Of a stretch of 64,000 nt of DNA, positions 25,601 to 34,580 are shown piece after piece; the stretch's first letter is position 1, and the number at the start of each line of letters is the position of its first letter. Made by a program: the position numbers and the translations under genes. The DNA is from Bacteroidota bacterium (lineage in GTDB: Bacteria; Bacteroidota; Bacteroidia; AKYH767-A; 2013-40CM-41-45). The notes beneath the pieces were generated by a model, which was not told the origin of the DNA, made no database searches, and worked only from the letters and a program-made list of their open reading frames with translations. The stretch covers positions 260,443-324,442 of the forward strand of contig QQVM01000017.1 in the NCBI GenBank assembly GCA_003389385.1, written 5' to 3'.

Positions 25601-27694
25601 TCCGACGCTGGCGATGAATCCTATGGCAGCTTTTTCCGGCTCCATGACGAATTTCTCGCTGATACTACGTTGTGAAGTGTGAATGTCACCTGCAAAACAG
25701 GAGTTGGCAACTATGAGAGGGTAGCGGCCATGATTTCCATATTCATGCGGCTCGTCGGTGCTCTGGTCAAATCCAGACCCCGAAGCATGACCAAAGAATG
25801 TCATAAGCGCGACTCCTTCGTCGATTTTAGCCTGCAGAGAATCTGACTGATTGATCACAATCGGATTTGTGCTGGTCTTAAGGTATGTTGTGACGTTGCC
25901 TCCGAAATAACTTCCTTCAAGAACATTTTCATAAATCCTGAGATAGTTGGAGAGCTGGTATTGCTGAGCCGGACTGTCACCTCCGCCAAAGTGAAGGATT
26001 TCCTTCATCCAGGGTTGCGGAGGTCCTGACTGAGCGGCTTCATATTCTTCTACTTTATGCCTGTAATTAGAGACGTCGCTGAGATTTTGCGCGCTTAATC
26101 TTCCAATCGGAATTGTAGGTTCGTAGAGCGATCCGTTAATTCCTGATGTCAAAAGAAGGTCTGATGTCGGAACTCCGTATGATGGAACCAGGTTAGCAGC
26201 ATACAATGCAGTGTTGTTTCTGGAATCAGCCGGACTGATAGATTTTCCGATCAGGAACATATGCTGAGGCGGTGCTACAGTGATCCATCGGTCAAGAAGG
26301 AACCTGCTGAAATTTTTAATCGACATTGGATGCTTTCGAATTCCGTACGCAAACTGATCGTATAATTCTTCAACATCTACAATGATCACCTTGTTGCCTG
26401 TGGTAATGTCCCGGTAGTTTTTATAGAGCATTGCTTCATTCCATAGATTGCGGTGAGTCACGATTATATAAGCAGAATCCCTTATATAAGATGAGCCTAG
26501 GAAGTCGTTAAAATATCCAAAGCTGCTGCCGGCATAGCTTATCCCGCTTACTTCAGTGATATCTTTAACCTGTGATTCTGCTGCTATGAAACACTCTTTC
26601 GGTTCAATTCCTGCATCATTATCGACTAGTGCTCTGTAATTGCTTCCTGAAAGACTTACAGTGATTTTTGCATTGTTGGTGAGGTCGTACAATATTGGCG
26701 CCTGACTGCCGCCTGCGAAATTGCTCATGTCCAGATAAGCTTTTCCGCCTGCTTCATCAGGAACATACATTCTGAAAGTGCTTGCTCCTTCCATGTTAAA
26801 TGTGTGTGGGTATTTGACAGATAACCAAAACAAGGAGTTGTATTCAGGAGTGTCTATCGGTGTGGTTACATCAAAGGTGAAGAGCGTGTTTGATCCGGTA
26901 AACTGAGATAGTGGTGCAGTGAATGTGTAACGCCTGAGTGATTGCGACAGATAATAATCGGTGAATGTGGTTCCGGGAAATGCAATTCTGATTTTATGGG
27001 GGATGTTGTTCACTCCCGCTACTGCAGTTTTAATCTCAACATTAGGGCCTGTTGCCGCCATGTTGGAAGTGTTCACAGTAACAGACAAAGGATATTGTCC
27101 TCCGGAATAATTACCAAAGATTGCTCCCCATCCCTCGCTTTCGACATAATCACTCAACTTGTCATTCATTCCTCTGTTGTACACACTGGAAAATTCCTGG
27201 TAAGAATTTTTAATGAAGTAGGGGGAAGGAGTATATGATGCGTAATTGGTGTTGTTTTGAATTGACAGGCGTTTACCATTCACGTTGTTGTCCCAGGTGA
27301 TGAAATAGGTGGCGGTGTCATTGAACAGACTGAAATTTTTGTTTGCCTGCCACATTGAATCTGCATACATCCTTGTATCCAACTTGCCATCGTTTTTTCT
27401 TCCGTAGAATTCAATGTAATCACTCGAATCAAAGACTCCATCTGATTCGCCCTGGATGTATATGTGCTGCTCAACTCCGTCACGAATGATCTGAATTTTT
27501 CGTGGATCAACTGTGCTGATCGGAAACCCGCCGAACTGCAGTGCTGAATAACGAATGCGGTAAATGCCATCCTGCCATACTTTTACCTTAAAGTATTGCT
27601 GATTGTAATTAATCCATGAGTTCTCATGAGTCTGGGCCTGTAGGCCAAGGCTGGTAAGAACTATAGCTGCAACAAGAAAGTAGAGTTTTATCAT
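22634..27694 (-). CDS. porU2: PorU2-like type IX secretion C25 (gingipain-fold) surface protein
   Basis: The 1686-residue protein has a signal peptide (MIKLYFLVAAIVLTSLG, cleavage near LQAQTH), an N-terminal beta-rich region (~22-400), a C25 peptidase domain (~405-770), then a long series of beta-sandwich segments and a FlgD-Ig-like C-terminal end (NYPNPFSTSTRF ... NGLYLYRV). The catalytic pair of C25 proteases is intact: His636 in TFFGHASGSG and Cys666 in VANSCFAGD. PorU is the T9SS sortase that cuts sorting domains and attaches LPS, and PorU2-like paralogues share its fold but are larger. The PorV/PorQ-family gene lies 17 bp upstream in the same direction, as expected for a PorU2-PorV2 pair. 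The gene ends at a strong terminator. The exact cleavage target is not known. Confidence 0.82.
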   Translation of the reverse strand: MIKLYFLVAAIVLTSLGLQAQTHENSWINYNQQYFKVKVWQDGIYRIRYSALQFGGFPISTVDPRKIQIIRDGVEQHIYIQGESDGVFDSSDYIEFYGRKNDGKLDTRMYADSMWQANKNFSLFNDTATYFITWDNNVNGKRLSIQNNTNYASYTPSPYFIKNSYQEFSSVYNRGMNDKLSDYVESEGWGAIFGNYSGGQYPLSVTVNTSNMAATGPNVEIKTAVAGVNNIPHKIRIAFPGTTFTDYYLSQSLRRYTFTAPLSQFTGSNTLFTFDVTTPIDTPEYNSLFWLSVKYPHTFNMEGASTFRMYVPDEAGGKAYLDMSNFAGGSQAPILYDLTNNAKITVSLSGSNYRALVDNDAGIEPKECFIAAESQVKDITEVSGISYAGSSFGYFNDFLGSSYIRDSAYIIVTHRNLWNEAMLYKNYRDITTGNKVIIVDVEELYDQFAYGIRKHPMSIKNFSRFLLDRWITVAPPQHMFLIGKSISPADSRNNTALYAANLVPSYGVPTSDLLLTSGINGSLYEPTIPIGRLSAQNLSDVSNYRHKVEEYEAAQSGPPQPWMKEILHFGGGDSPAQQYQLSNYLRIYENVLEGSYFGGNVTTYLKTSTNPIVINQSDSLQAKIDEGVALMTFFGHASGSGFDQSTDEPHEYGNHGRYPLIVANSCFAGDIHTSQRSISEKFVMEPEKAAIGFIASVGLGIPNDLFSYTNALFEHASQYNYGATVGFLMKKAIETIQIPGIQNIQVVCNEMSLHGDPALRLNYFSKPDYVISESQIYFDPPSVSTDLDSFSVSIITRNIGKAVTDSFDVRITRTFPDGTDSVYVVKRGNCFYQDELTLNLETGNFKAAGINRFKVEVDFPDSVDEFDNISNNLANTTLFITSNDIVPVYPYRFAIHPFNTVSMKASTSNPLATQGTYRFELDTVDLMVADTTPGMQRSPLYRSTTITGSGGLIEWTPPAYTLLDSAVYFWRVANDSIQFDPQRFKWQESSFMYIPGKTGWAQSHFFQFRNDEYENVKYSQDERKFNFVENNKSLRVLTYGNPASIAAQNEMGYYLNNAVVEYNGCQASPAVFIAVLDSVSLNPWTTCNYNVGQANQFILTSGTCNQNPIGVIPGCNRTRPENYFMFRFGTPAQIQSIPAFINSVPNGNYIIAYNWFTDYYSAADPSFVNTFNSLGFNMAALQDTAPFALFIQKGNPSSKIEMFGSGTSDTLNIQSLLTSIWNRGTVNSDIIGPARSWESLHWNQIASENPTTDIIYLNLLGLNRITKNWDTLYKKLQFTPSGIDTSLSWISASQYAYIRLQAFTQDDDARTPAQMQYWRIYFDEVPECALNPSRTFVFHSDPLDEGDTLRLSVAIDNVGILPMDSLAVKFYLYDNNRNRRDLKLLKLDSLRVGQSLTASLLVDSTFGLAGSNSLWVEANPLDTLHQTEKYHFNNLAEIRFKMNRDQINPVLDVTFDGIHILDKDIVSGRPNITIQLHDENKFLALNDTSNFKVYIRPPGSNSMQRVYFTAVQYPAMNFTPAILPKNSCRIEWNPEFTQDGIYMLEVEATDASKNESGKYNYKISFEVINRSTITEVLNYPNPFSTSTRFVFTLTGNEIPSYMKIQIMTVSGKIVREITTEELGNIHIGRNITEYAWDGRDEYGDKLANGLYLYRVITDIHGEKIEKRETDADKYFRKGWGKMYLMR

Positions 27695-27711
27695 GATTTA
27701 ATTTCAGCCTC

Positions 27712-28794
27712 TTATTCTGATTTGCTTCTTTTGTTTACATCCAGTCTGAGTGAAAAAACATTTGAGTAAAGTGTTTCCTGGCTGCCTATGTTCGTTAAGG
27801 CATAATCAACTGAAAGCCTTCCTAGTTTTACTCCAACACCCATATTCGGTTGAAAAATTGTTGAAGTTGATCCATCCTGTTCCTTCACTTTTTGAATGTT
27901 TTGGATTCCGCCTCTGATGAAAACAAAATCACCGTATCCGAGTTCAAGTCCGATGTGAGGATCAACACTCATTGGATCATTGCTTATCAATACGTTTCTC
28001 TGTCCGTCAAACGTCATGTCCAGATTGATTTCCATCAGAAGGGAAATTTTTTCATTCAGGTTTTGTTTATTTCCTGCTCCAAGAATCAGTTTTGGAAGTG
28101 TGATTTCAGTGGAGTTCTTGGGAATTTCATTTCCGGTTTTTGCAAAGGTTTCTTCAAACAGCTCAGTCTGATAACTCCAGGCATTGAATGTGGATGTGAT
28201 GTCCTTTGCCATCACTCCGAACAGCCAGTCGCTGCTGCTGTACTGAGCTCCCAGGTCAAAGCCAAATCCCCAGGCTTTGCCAAAGTCACCAGCTTTGCGA
28301 TGAATGATTTTAGCATTACCTCCATACCTGAGCCCTTCCACAGGAGAAATTTTAGAGTAGGATACGAGAAAAGCATAATCTGCAACAGAGAATGACCGGA
28401 TTTTAGAGTAGTCGATAACTCCGTTTGCATCGATCAGATCCAAAGTGTTTGGAATGTCGTCTGTTCCGAAGCGTATGATAGAAAATGCAAGGGATCTCTT
28501 GTCATCCATTTTAGTTGCCAAAGTGGCATAGTCGAATTTTGAAATACCTGCGAAAAGTTCAGCATGCATGGCTGCAATCTGTAAATCGCTTTTTATGCCG
28601 CTGAGGCCTGCTGGATTCCATGCAGCAGATGTGGCGTCATTCACGTTAGCTACCACTGCGCCGGACATACCCATCGCTCTGGCGCCAACTCCTATTGAAA
28701 GGAATTCGTTGGAAAACTTGGGCGCCTGTGAAAGTGAAGTTATTGAAAATGACAATAGGGCAATGAATGCCAGTAGGACGGATTTAACAGTCAT
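27712..28794 (-). CDS. porV2: PorV/PorQ family outer-membrane protein (PorV2-like)
   Basis: The 360-residue protein has a signal peptide (MTVKSVLLAFIALLSFSITSLS, then QAPKF) and a FadL-like barrel start, FLSIGVGARAMGMSGAVVANVNDATSAAWNPAGLSG, the signature of the PorV/PorQ family. It would form a ~14-strand outer-membrane barrel. PorV delivers T9SS substrates from the translocon to the PorU sortase. Here the PorU2-like gene follows by 17 bp on the same strand, so the two are probably a matched shuttle and sortase-like unit. The symbol reflects that pairing; true PorV would normally accompany PorU. Confidence 0.82.
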   Translation of the reverse strand: MTVKSVLLAFIALLSFSITSLSQAPKFSNEFLSIGVGARAMGMSGAVVANVNDATSAAWNPAGLSGIKSDLQIAAMHAELFAGISKFDYATLATKMDDKRSLAFSIIRFGTDDIPNTLDLIDANGVIDYSKIRSFSVADYAFLVSYSKISPVEGLRYGGNAKIIHRKAGDFGKAWGFGFDLGAQYSSSDWLFGVMAKDITSTFNAWSYQTELFEETFAKTGNEIPKNSTEITLPKLILGAGNKQNLNEKISLLMEINLDMTFDGQRNVLISNDPMSVDPHIGLELGYGDFVFIRGGIQNIQKVKEQDGSTSTIFQPNMGVGVKLGRLSVDYALTNIGSQETLYSNVFSLRLDVNKRSKSE

Positions 28795-28994
28795 TTTTTT
28801 AATATTCTTTTAAGATACTATTTAACGCCCGGTTCGTTGCTTTATTCTTAAAGATTAAATCCCATGTTGGCAATAATCTGACAGTTTCATGATGCAAACC
28901 GTAGCATGTATGAAAGTATCAATTCCAGCACGAAAAATAATTGAATTTCAAGCTTGTTTTATACCAGTTTCAAACAATCTTCAACACTAAAAAG

Positions 28995-29024
28995 TTTGTA
29001 TTTTCTGGGGAAAAGCTACTTTTG
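28995..29024 (+). promoter_or_regulatory. Bacteroidota-type promoter of pssA-purS
   Basis: TTTG at 28995-28998, an 18-bp spacer and TACTTTTG at 29017-29024 match the TTTG / TAnnTTTG consensus. The ATG of pssA follows 15 bp after the -7 element. The rest of the 245-bp divergent gap towards the PorV2-like gene shows no clear minus-strand promoter. Confidence 0.65.
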
Positions 29025-29039
29025 ATGGCCTAAAAGAAC

Positions 29040-29753
29040 ATGAAAAGACATATACCAAACATCATGACCTGCATCAATCTGTTATTAGGTTGCATTGCAG
29101 CGGTAATGGTATTCAGAAACAATCTTGAGTCGGCAGCTTATCTGATTTTATTGGCTGCCTTTTTCGATTTCCTGGATGGTACTATGGCGAGAATTTTCAA
29201 TGCCTATACCTCTTTTGGAAAAGAGTTGGATTCACTGGCCGATATTGTAAGTTTTGGCTTTGTGCCCGGGGCTATTCTCTTTAAAATGCTTCAGAATACG
29301 GAGCCTGAAACCTGGCCGCTGAGCGGAACCGCTGCGCAGTTAGTTCAGTTCATTCCGTTTACGGTGACGGTCTTTTCAGCTTTGCGTCTTGCTAAGTTCA
29401 ATACAGATACGCGACAAACCAGTTCTTTCATCGGCCTTCCCACCCCTGCAAATTCAATATTGATTTGTTCTCTTCCGATTGTTGCCATACAACAAGCAGG
29501 TGAGATTGGAGAACTGATTTCTTCGTTCTGGTTTATCATGACAATTGCCATTATCCTTTCTTTGCTGCTCGTTTCTGGATTAAAACTCATGTCTCTTAAG
29601 CTGAAAAGCGCTACTTTTTCCGAAAATAAATACCGTTACATGCTTTTGATATTCACCCTGATTCTCGTTCCAATACTTCAATGGAGTTCAGTTCCTGTAA
29701 TTTTTGTGTTGTATATTTTCTTTTCTTTGCTCAGCGAAAAAGCTACGACCTGA
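29040..29753 (+). CDS. pssA: CDP-diacylglycerol--serine O-phosphatidyltransferase
   Basis: This 237-residue inner-membrane enzyme makes phosphatidylserine, the precursor of phosphatidylethanolamine, from CDP-diacylglycerol and serine. The CDP-alcohol phosphatidyltransferase motif is complete: D43, D46-G47, A50-R51, G60, D64, D68 (DFLDGTMARIF... GKELDSLAD). About seven membrane segments follow the expected pattern. The small purS gene begins 15 bp after the stop on the same strand and is likely co-transcribed from the promoter upstream. Confidence 0.92.
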   Translation: MKRHIPNIMTCINLLLGCIAAVMVFRNNLESAAYLILLAAFFDFLDGTMARIFNAYTSFGKELDSLADIVSFGFVPGAILFKMLQNTEPETWPLSGTAAQLVQFIPFTVTVFSALRLAKFNTDTRQTSSFIGLPTPANSILICSLPIVAIQQAGEIGELISSFWFIMTIAIILSLLLVSGLKLMSLKLKSATFSENKYRYMLLIFTLILVPILQWSSVPVIFVLYIFFSLLSEKATT

Positions 29754-29768
29754 TACAATTCCAAGAAT

Positions 29769-30020
29769 ATGAAATTTACAGCTGAAATTGATGTAATGCC
29801 ACTCAAAGCTTTGCTCGACCCTCAGGGCAAAGCGGTTAAACACGGATTGAAAAACATCGGACTCAGTACGATTGAGAATGTAAGGATAGGCAAACACATT
29901 ACAATTGAGATTGAAGCTTCAAACCGTGAAGAAGCACAGGTGAAAATTGAAGAAGCCTGTAAAAAACTTTTATCCAATCCGGTAATGGAAAGTTACCACT
30001 TCAGCATATCTGAAAATTGA
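29769..30020 (+). CDS. purS: Phosphoribosylformylglycinamidine synthase subunit PurS
   Basis: The 83-residue protein matches PurS in size and pattern: MKFTAEIDVMPLKALLDPQGKAVKHGLKNIG, then VRIGKHITIEIEA and the helix EEACKKLLSNPVMESYHF. PurS bridges PurQ and small PurL in the fourth step of purine synthesis, transferring ammonia to FGAR. Its presence implies a split PurL/PurQ/PurS enzyme; neither partner is in the window. It follows pssA by 15 bp and its stop is 13 bp from the convergent lptB end. Confidence 0.9.
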   Translation: MKFTAEIDVMPLKALLDPQGKAVKHGLKNIGLSTIENVRIGKHITIEIEASNREEAQVKIEEACKKLLSNPVMESYHFSISEN

Positions 30021-30033
30021 AGTTCAAAAGAGC

Positions 30034-30762
30034 TTATCTCCTGAGTTCAAAACTCTGACCCAGGTAAACTTTTCTTACCTGCTCATCTGCAGCCAGTTCT
30101 TCGGCTGTTCCTGCCTTTAAAATTCTTCCTTCGAACAGCAGATACGCGCGGTCGGTGATGCTTAAAGTCTCATGTACATTATGATCTGTAATAAGGACTC
30201 CGATATTGCGCTCTTTGAGATGCGAGACTATTGATTGTATGTCTTCAACTGCGATTGGATCCACTCCTGCGAAGGGCTCATCCAGCAGAATGAATTTTGG
30301 ATCCACAGCAAGGGCACGTGCGATTTCTGTTCGCCTTCTTTCGCCGCCTGAAAGCAAATCTCCCCGATTGCGACGAATCCTTTGAAGACCGAATTCGTCC
30401 AGAAGGGATTCCAAACGTTTGTTTTGTTCATTCTTGTTAAGCGAAGTCATTTCCAGCACAGCACGAATATTATCTTCAACACTTAGTTTGCGAAATACTG
30501 AAGCTTCCTGGGCAAGGTAACCTATGCCCAGCTTGGCACGCTTGTACATGGGAAGATGAGTGATGTCCTTATCTTCAAGAAAAATATTTCCCGAATTAGG
30601 TTTGATCAGGCCTACAATCATGTAAAATGAAGTTGTCTTTCCTGCTCCATTCGGCCCAAGCAATCCGACAATTTCACCCTGCTTTACCTGGATCGAAACA
30701 TTGTCCACTACGGTCCTTTGCTTGTATTTCTTCACAAGATTTTCCGAACGAAGGCTGATCAT
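30034..30762 (-). CDS. lptB: LPS export ABC transporter ATP-binding protein LptB
   Basis: The 242-residue ATPase powers LptB2FG, which extracts lipopolysaccharide from the inner membrane. Walker A is GPNGAGKT at 36-43, the signature is [17 protein letters not shown], Walker B is [13 protein letters not shown], and the LptB-typical stretch [18 protein letters not shown] follows Walker A. It is the last gene of a minus-strand run after DUF5686, 61 bp downstream. With KdsD in the same run, this links to outer-membrane biogenesis. It is convergent with purS. Confidence 0.95.
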   Translation of the reverse strand: MISLRSENLVKKYKQRTVVDNVSIQVKQGEIVGLLGPNGAGKTTSFYMIVGLIKPNSGNIFLEDKDITHLPMYKRAKLGIGYLAQEASVFRKLSVEDNIRAVLEMTSLNKNEQNKRLESLLDEFGLQRIRRNRGDLLSGGERRRTEIARALAVDPKFILLDEPFAGVDPIAVEDIQSIVSHLKERNIGVLITDHNVHETLSITDRAYLLFEGRILKAGTAEELAADEQVRKVYLGQSFELRR

Positions 30763-30823
30763 ATAAACTGGACTTGAATTTTAAATGTCTGCAAAGATGC
30801 AGATTCGATGCAATAAGCCAAAA

Positions 30824-33316
30824 TCAGAATGCTATGGAAATTGTACCCATCAATGCTACTCTGGTCACATTCTGGTTTTCAAGATAGGACAGACGCCAGA
30901 CATTGTCTACACGGAGTATTTTGAAAATATTTTCAACTCCTACACTCATTTCCACATAAGGCTTTCTGCCAAGGTTTGAGAAGGCGCCCGGATCGGCAAG
31001 CAATTCCCTGTTTTTGGATGAGAGGCGACCCGTGACCGCGCTGATTGAAGCTACTTCCCTCCATTTCAACTTTCGCAGTGCAGGTATTCTGTCAAGAAAG
31101 ATTCCTCCGAAATGATGTTCTGCTTTGAAGCTCATATATTCATCGCTCACGAATTCGTAGTAATTCATCAGGTTAAATGCCGTGCGATCATACACAAAAG
31201 AGTTGTTTCCCGGGTGAATAAATAGCAGCGGATAGGGAAGTGGCTGAAAAATCTTACCGATTTCCATGCTGAAACTGAACAAGCCAAAATTTCCAAGGTA
31301 GAGGTTGTCTTCGACACGAAACATCAGCTTGTCGTATTCGAAAGTGCTGTTCAGTATGTCACGCATTCCCCTGCTGTATAAGAGATTCAGCACAGGATAT
31401 TTTGTCCCAAGGGAAATTCTGTCCACCTTTCCGCTTACAAATCTCTCCTTGTATGCGAAACGCACATGAAGACAGAATTCTGAATTGTTAAGTGTCCTGC
31501 TTGAATCGCTCCTTCCGTCATTCAGGTAATATGTGAAATCAAGATTGCCAAGTGGATTGTATTCGGAATGCATAAGCATGATCCGGGTTGATAAACCTGG
31601 AATCCATTCGTGCTCGAAATAAGCCTTTTGTCTGATTACATCGTTCAGTTTATCGCTGGGATTTCTTCTGAGAACAGTAGCGAAGACATTGTCATCAGCA
31701 AATGCATTGGGGCTTTTTCCTAATTGTTCGACGTCATTTTTATATTCAAGGCCTAAGTATTGCCGGGGCTGCTTGCTTGTGAAAAATCTTGCCTCTGCTC
31801 CGTGTTTGTACTTTTTATCTTTGATTCCGTAAGCCGCATATCCGCCAAGAACCAGTTTTGTGCTGAAATTGTTTCCTGTCTGTCCTCCAAATCTCAGCCG
31901 CAGACCTTCAACCTCGTTGGCACTGATGAATTTATAAACCGGTCCAATCTCGAAAAGTCCCGCTTCAGTGTATCCAGTTGCGAGAACCCTGACTACATTT
32001 GCGTAGCGCTTGTATGCTGGAATGGTCTTGATCGTGTCGATCATGGCGTAAATGCGCTTTTCATTATCGGACAAATCTTCACCACGTGCACCGTCCCAGT
32101 ATTCATCGCTTTTGGATGTTGAGTTCTCCTGAAAATCGATTTCTGTTCCTTTGTAAAATGAATCAGGCAGAGGAGAATTCAGTATGAAGTTTCGGTAATA
32201 AGTAGTTTTTCTGCCTATGAATCCTGTGGTTACTTTACTTTTTGTTTCTGTCGGTGCGAGATTAACAACCAGCACTTCTTTCTGAAGCATCCATTGCATG
32301 TCTGCTACATGGCAATAATCCTGAACAACCGCGAGATCCTCAATGAAATTAATGTTGGCATCAGGGCTTATTCGCATATTGAGTTTGCGAATTGCAAAAG
32401 TAGTGTCATGCACCCAGATGTCTCCGTTGAAAGTAAGTTCCTGCTTTCTTCTCGGGAAAAACGTAATCTTATAGCACCATTTATTCTCTATAAAGGCGCT
32501 GTCCATCAGCATGTACTTGTAATATATCTGTGAAAGTCCGGCCAAAGGACTCACAAATCCCTTCCCGAAAAGATAGATGTAATTGTCGTAAATATTGATG
32601 TTTGAATATAAGTCGCCGAGATATTGGTTGACGGTTTGATTTTCCACTCCTGACACCTTGCTGGCCTTGATAACTTCTTTTTTCTGTTTGGGATTGTTTT
32701 TAAAATATACTTCGGATACTGTTTCCGACAGGAAGACCGGCAGAAAAGGTTTTTGATTTGTAGCGTTAGTGTCTGTGTAATCAAAAATAAAATCAAATGG
32801 ACGAAAGAGTTTTTTATTTCTGAATTTCTCAGTGATGTTGTTGATGTCGAACTCAAGCTTGTTGTATACCTCATATTGAAAGGAGTTGAGGCCTTCCCGG
32901 TCATTGTCAGGCTTGTGCTCCTGCACCTTTCTCATCAGTATTAGTGCGGGATTTTCTCCGGCTCTTATCACCACTTCAGGAAGATCAAATTTGTTTTGTC
33001 TCAGTGCAATCTCCATTTCCTGCACTTTGCCTCGCCGAACTGGAAGTGTTTCGGTCAGATATCCGACAAAAGAAACTCTGATGCTATCGGCCGGCAAATG
33101 AGTGCTAAGCTCAAACTTACCGTCAATATCACTCGTGGTTCCTGAAGGTGTCCCTACAAAAATGATGGCTGCAAATGGTACAGGTTCTTTGGTGAGCGGA
33201 TCAATAATTTTGCCTCTGACAATAGTATGTTGGGCTGATAATGCAAAAGGAAACAGTACGCTTATGCTAAGCGAAAAAATAAAGCGTGTCAACTGTATCC
33301 TGATGCTTTTCTTCAT
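30824..33316 (-). CDS. DUF5686 outer-membrane protein with carboxypeptidase-like domain
   Basis: The 830-residue protein has a signal peptide (cleavage near ALSAQ, residue ~30) and a carboxypeptidase-regulatory-like domain at ~30-115 (VRGKIIDPLTKEPVPFAAIIF... VSFVGYLTETLPV). A long DUF5686 region to the C-terminus is rich in beta strands typical of an outer-membrane barrel (TRIMLMHSEYNPLGNLDF, the aromatic-ended final strand). The function of DUF5686 is not established; TonB-receptor-like N-domains without a plug suggest an outer-membrane assembly or transport role. It begins within the end of the AhpD-like gene (4-bp ATGA overlap) and precedes lptB. Confidence 0.83.
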   Translation of the reverse strand: MKKSIRIQLTRFIFSLSISVLFPFALSAQHTIVRGKIIDPLTKEPVPFAAIIFVGTPSGTTSDIDGKFELSTHLPADSIRVSFVGYLTETLPVRRGKVQEMEIALRQNKFDLPEVVIRAGENPALILMRKVQEHKPDNDREGLNSFQYEVYNKLEFDINNITEKFRNKKLFRPFDFIFDYTDTNATNQKPFLPVFLSETVSEVYFKNNPKQKKEVIKASKVSGVENQTVNQYLGDLYSNINIYDNYIYLFGKGFVSPLAGLSQIYYKYMLMDSAFIENKWCYKITFFPRRKQELTFNGDIWVHDTTFAIRKLNMRISPDANINFIEDLAVVQDYCHVADMQWMLQKEVLVVNLAPTETKSKVTTGFIGRKTTYYRNFILNSPLPDSFYKGTEIDFQENSTSKSDEYWDGARGEDLSDNEKRIYAMIDTIKTIPAYKRYANVVRVLATGYTEAGLFEIGPVYKFISANEVEGLRLRFGGQTGNNFSTKLVLGGYAAYGIKDKKYKHGAEARFFTSKQPRQYLGLEYKNDVEQLGKSPNAFADDNVFATVLRRNPSDKLNDVIRQKAYFEHEWIPGLSTRIMLMHSEYNPLGNLDFTYYLNDGRSDSSRTLNNSEFCLHVRFAYKERFVSGKVDRISLGTKYPVLNLLYSRGMRDILNSTFEYDKLMFRVEDNLYLGNFGLFSFSMEIGKIFQPLPYPLLFIHPGNNSFVYDRTAFNLMNYYEFVSDEYMSFKAEHHFGGIFLDRIPALRKLKWREVASISAVTGRLSSKNRELLADPGAFSNLGRKPYVEMSVGVENIFKILRVDNVWRLSYLENQNVTRVALMGTISIAF

Positions 33317-33660
33317 TTGTTGCGGTTTAATTCATCCCAGAATTCTACAGCCCTGCGCAGGTGTGGAATCACGATCGTGCCTCCCACTATGTTTGCGATT
33401 GCAAAAACTTCAAACAATTCTTTTTCACTGATTCCAGTATCATGACATTTTTCTATGTGATAACGTATGCAGTCGTCACACCTTAATACCATTGAAGCGA
33501 CCAGGCCAAGCATTTCTTTTGTCTTGACATCAAGTGCGCCATCCGTGTAAGTATTTGTGTCAAGGTTGAAGAGTCTTTTTATAACCAGGTTGTCTGCACT
33601 CAGGATTCTCTCGTTCATCCTGGTTCTGTAATCATTGAATTCTTCGACTTGTGACTTCAT
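33313..33660 (-). CDS. AhpD-like carboxymuconolactone decarboxylase family protein
   Basis: The 115-residue protein carries the AhpD-type redox motif C61-D-D-C64 followed by His68 (CxxCxxxH) in LRCDDCIRYHIEKCHDTGISEKEL, then VVGGTIVIPHLRRA. AhpD-like enzymes reduce peroxide-handling partners via these cysteines, while others are decarboxylase relatives, and the CXXCXXXH pattern favours the former. No signal peptide. It overlaps the DUF5686 start by 4 bp and lies 21 bp after tatC, so it is translationally coupled within the kdsD-tatC-lptB run. Confidence 0.85.
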   Translation of the reverse strand: MKSQVEEFNDYRTRMNERILSADNLVIKRLFNLDTNTYTDGALDVKTKEMLGLVASMVLRCDDCIRYHIEKCHDTGISEKELFEVFAIANIVGGTIVIPHLRRAVEFWDELNRNK

Positions 33661-33681
33661 TGGAATTGGGTTTAATAATAA

Positions 33682-34500
33682 TCAGACCTGTTGTTTTTTT
33701 ACTACATATGCGCTCACGAATATGCTCAGTTCATAGAGCACATAGAGTGGAATGGCAACCAGCATCAGAGTAGTGGCATCTGATGTTGGTGTAATGACGG
33801 CAGCGAGAATCAGGATAATCACAACAGCGTGCCTGCGGTAGGTTCTCATGAAGGTCGGATTGAGAATTCCGATCTTGGAAAGGAAGTAGACGATAATCGG
33901 CAGTTCGAAAATTATTCCGGAAATTATGGTCATCGTCGTTATAGTGGAAATGAACGAGCTCAGGGTAATTGTATTTTTCACAGATTCACTGACCTGGTAG
34001 CTTCCGAGGAAGTTGATAGTCATTGGTGAAATAACATAGTAACCGAATAAAACACCGCACAGAAATAGGAAGGATGTGTAAAACACAATTCCTCTTGCGT
34101 ATCTTCTTTCTTGTTTGTGTAGTGCGGGTTTGATAAACCTCCATAATTCCCAGATGATATACGGGAAAGCGCAAACGAAGCCACCAATAAACGCTACCCA
34201 CATATGAGTGGTGAATTGGGCTGACAGGTCTGTGCTGATAAGTACAAAAGGTATTTCTCTGATGCAAAAATCTTCACCCAGGTTCATCCACAAAGCAATC
34301 TTGCAAAGTTGACGGTAGGTGAAGAAATCCGGATTTTTCGGAGCCAGAAGCACCTCGTCGAAAACAAATTCTTTGAAAGCGAACAATGCAATGGCGAAAA
34401 CCATCAGCACTGATACTGAACGTACAAGATGCCAGCGCAATTCCTCAAGATGACCAAGGAAAGTCATCTCGGCCTGAGGATTCTCCGAGTCAGATTTCAT
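33682..34500 (-). CDS. tatC: Twin-arginine translocase subunit TatC
   Basis: The 272-residue polytopic protein is TatC, the receptor of the twin-arginine export pathway for folded proteins. I start at 34500 because the conserved entry MTFLGHLEELRWHLVRS follows within the first 15 residues; a longer frame to 34530 has no support. Six transmembrane segments are visible, with the conserved FIKPALHKQERRYARGIVFYTSFLF between the second and third. TatA/B is not in the window. It follows kdsD by 80 bp and precedes the AhpD-like gene. Confidence 0.93.
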   Translation of the reverse strand: MKSDSENPQAEMTFLGHLEELRWHLVRSVSVLMVFAIALFAFKEFVFDEVLLAPKNPDFFTYRQLCKIALWMNLGEDFCIREIPFVLISTDLSAQFTTHMWVAFIGGFVCAFPYIIWELWRFIKPALHKQERRYARGIVFYTSFLFLCGVLFGYYVISPMTINFLGSYQVSESVKNTITLSSFISTITTMTIISGIIFELPIIVYFLSKIGILNPTFMRTYRRHAVVIILILAAVITPTSDATTLMLVAIPLYVLYELSIFVSAYVVKKQQV

Positions 34501-34580
34501 GATGGAAGTAAAAATAATTGAATCTGTCAAGGGGATTACTCGCAGATGGCGAAAATTATCACCTCCTGACTATTAAGAAA

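Noticed and set aside
22634-27694. Gingipain-type virulence protease
   Set aside because: Size, C-terminal end and PorV-type neighbour fit a T9SS PorU2-like protein instead.
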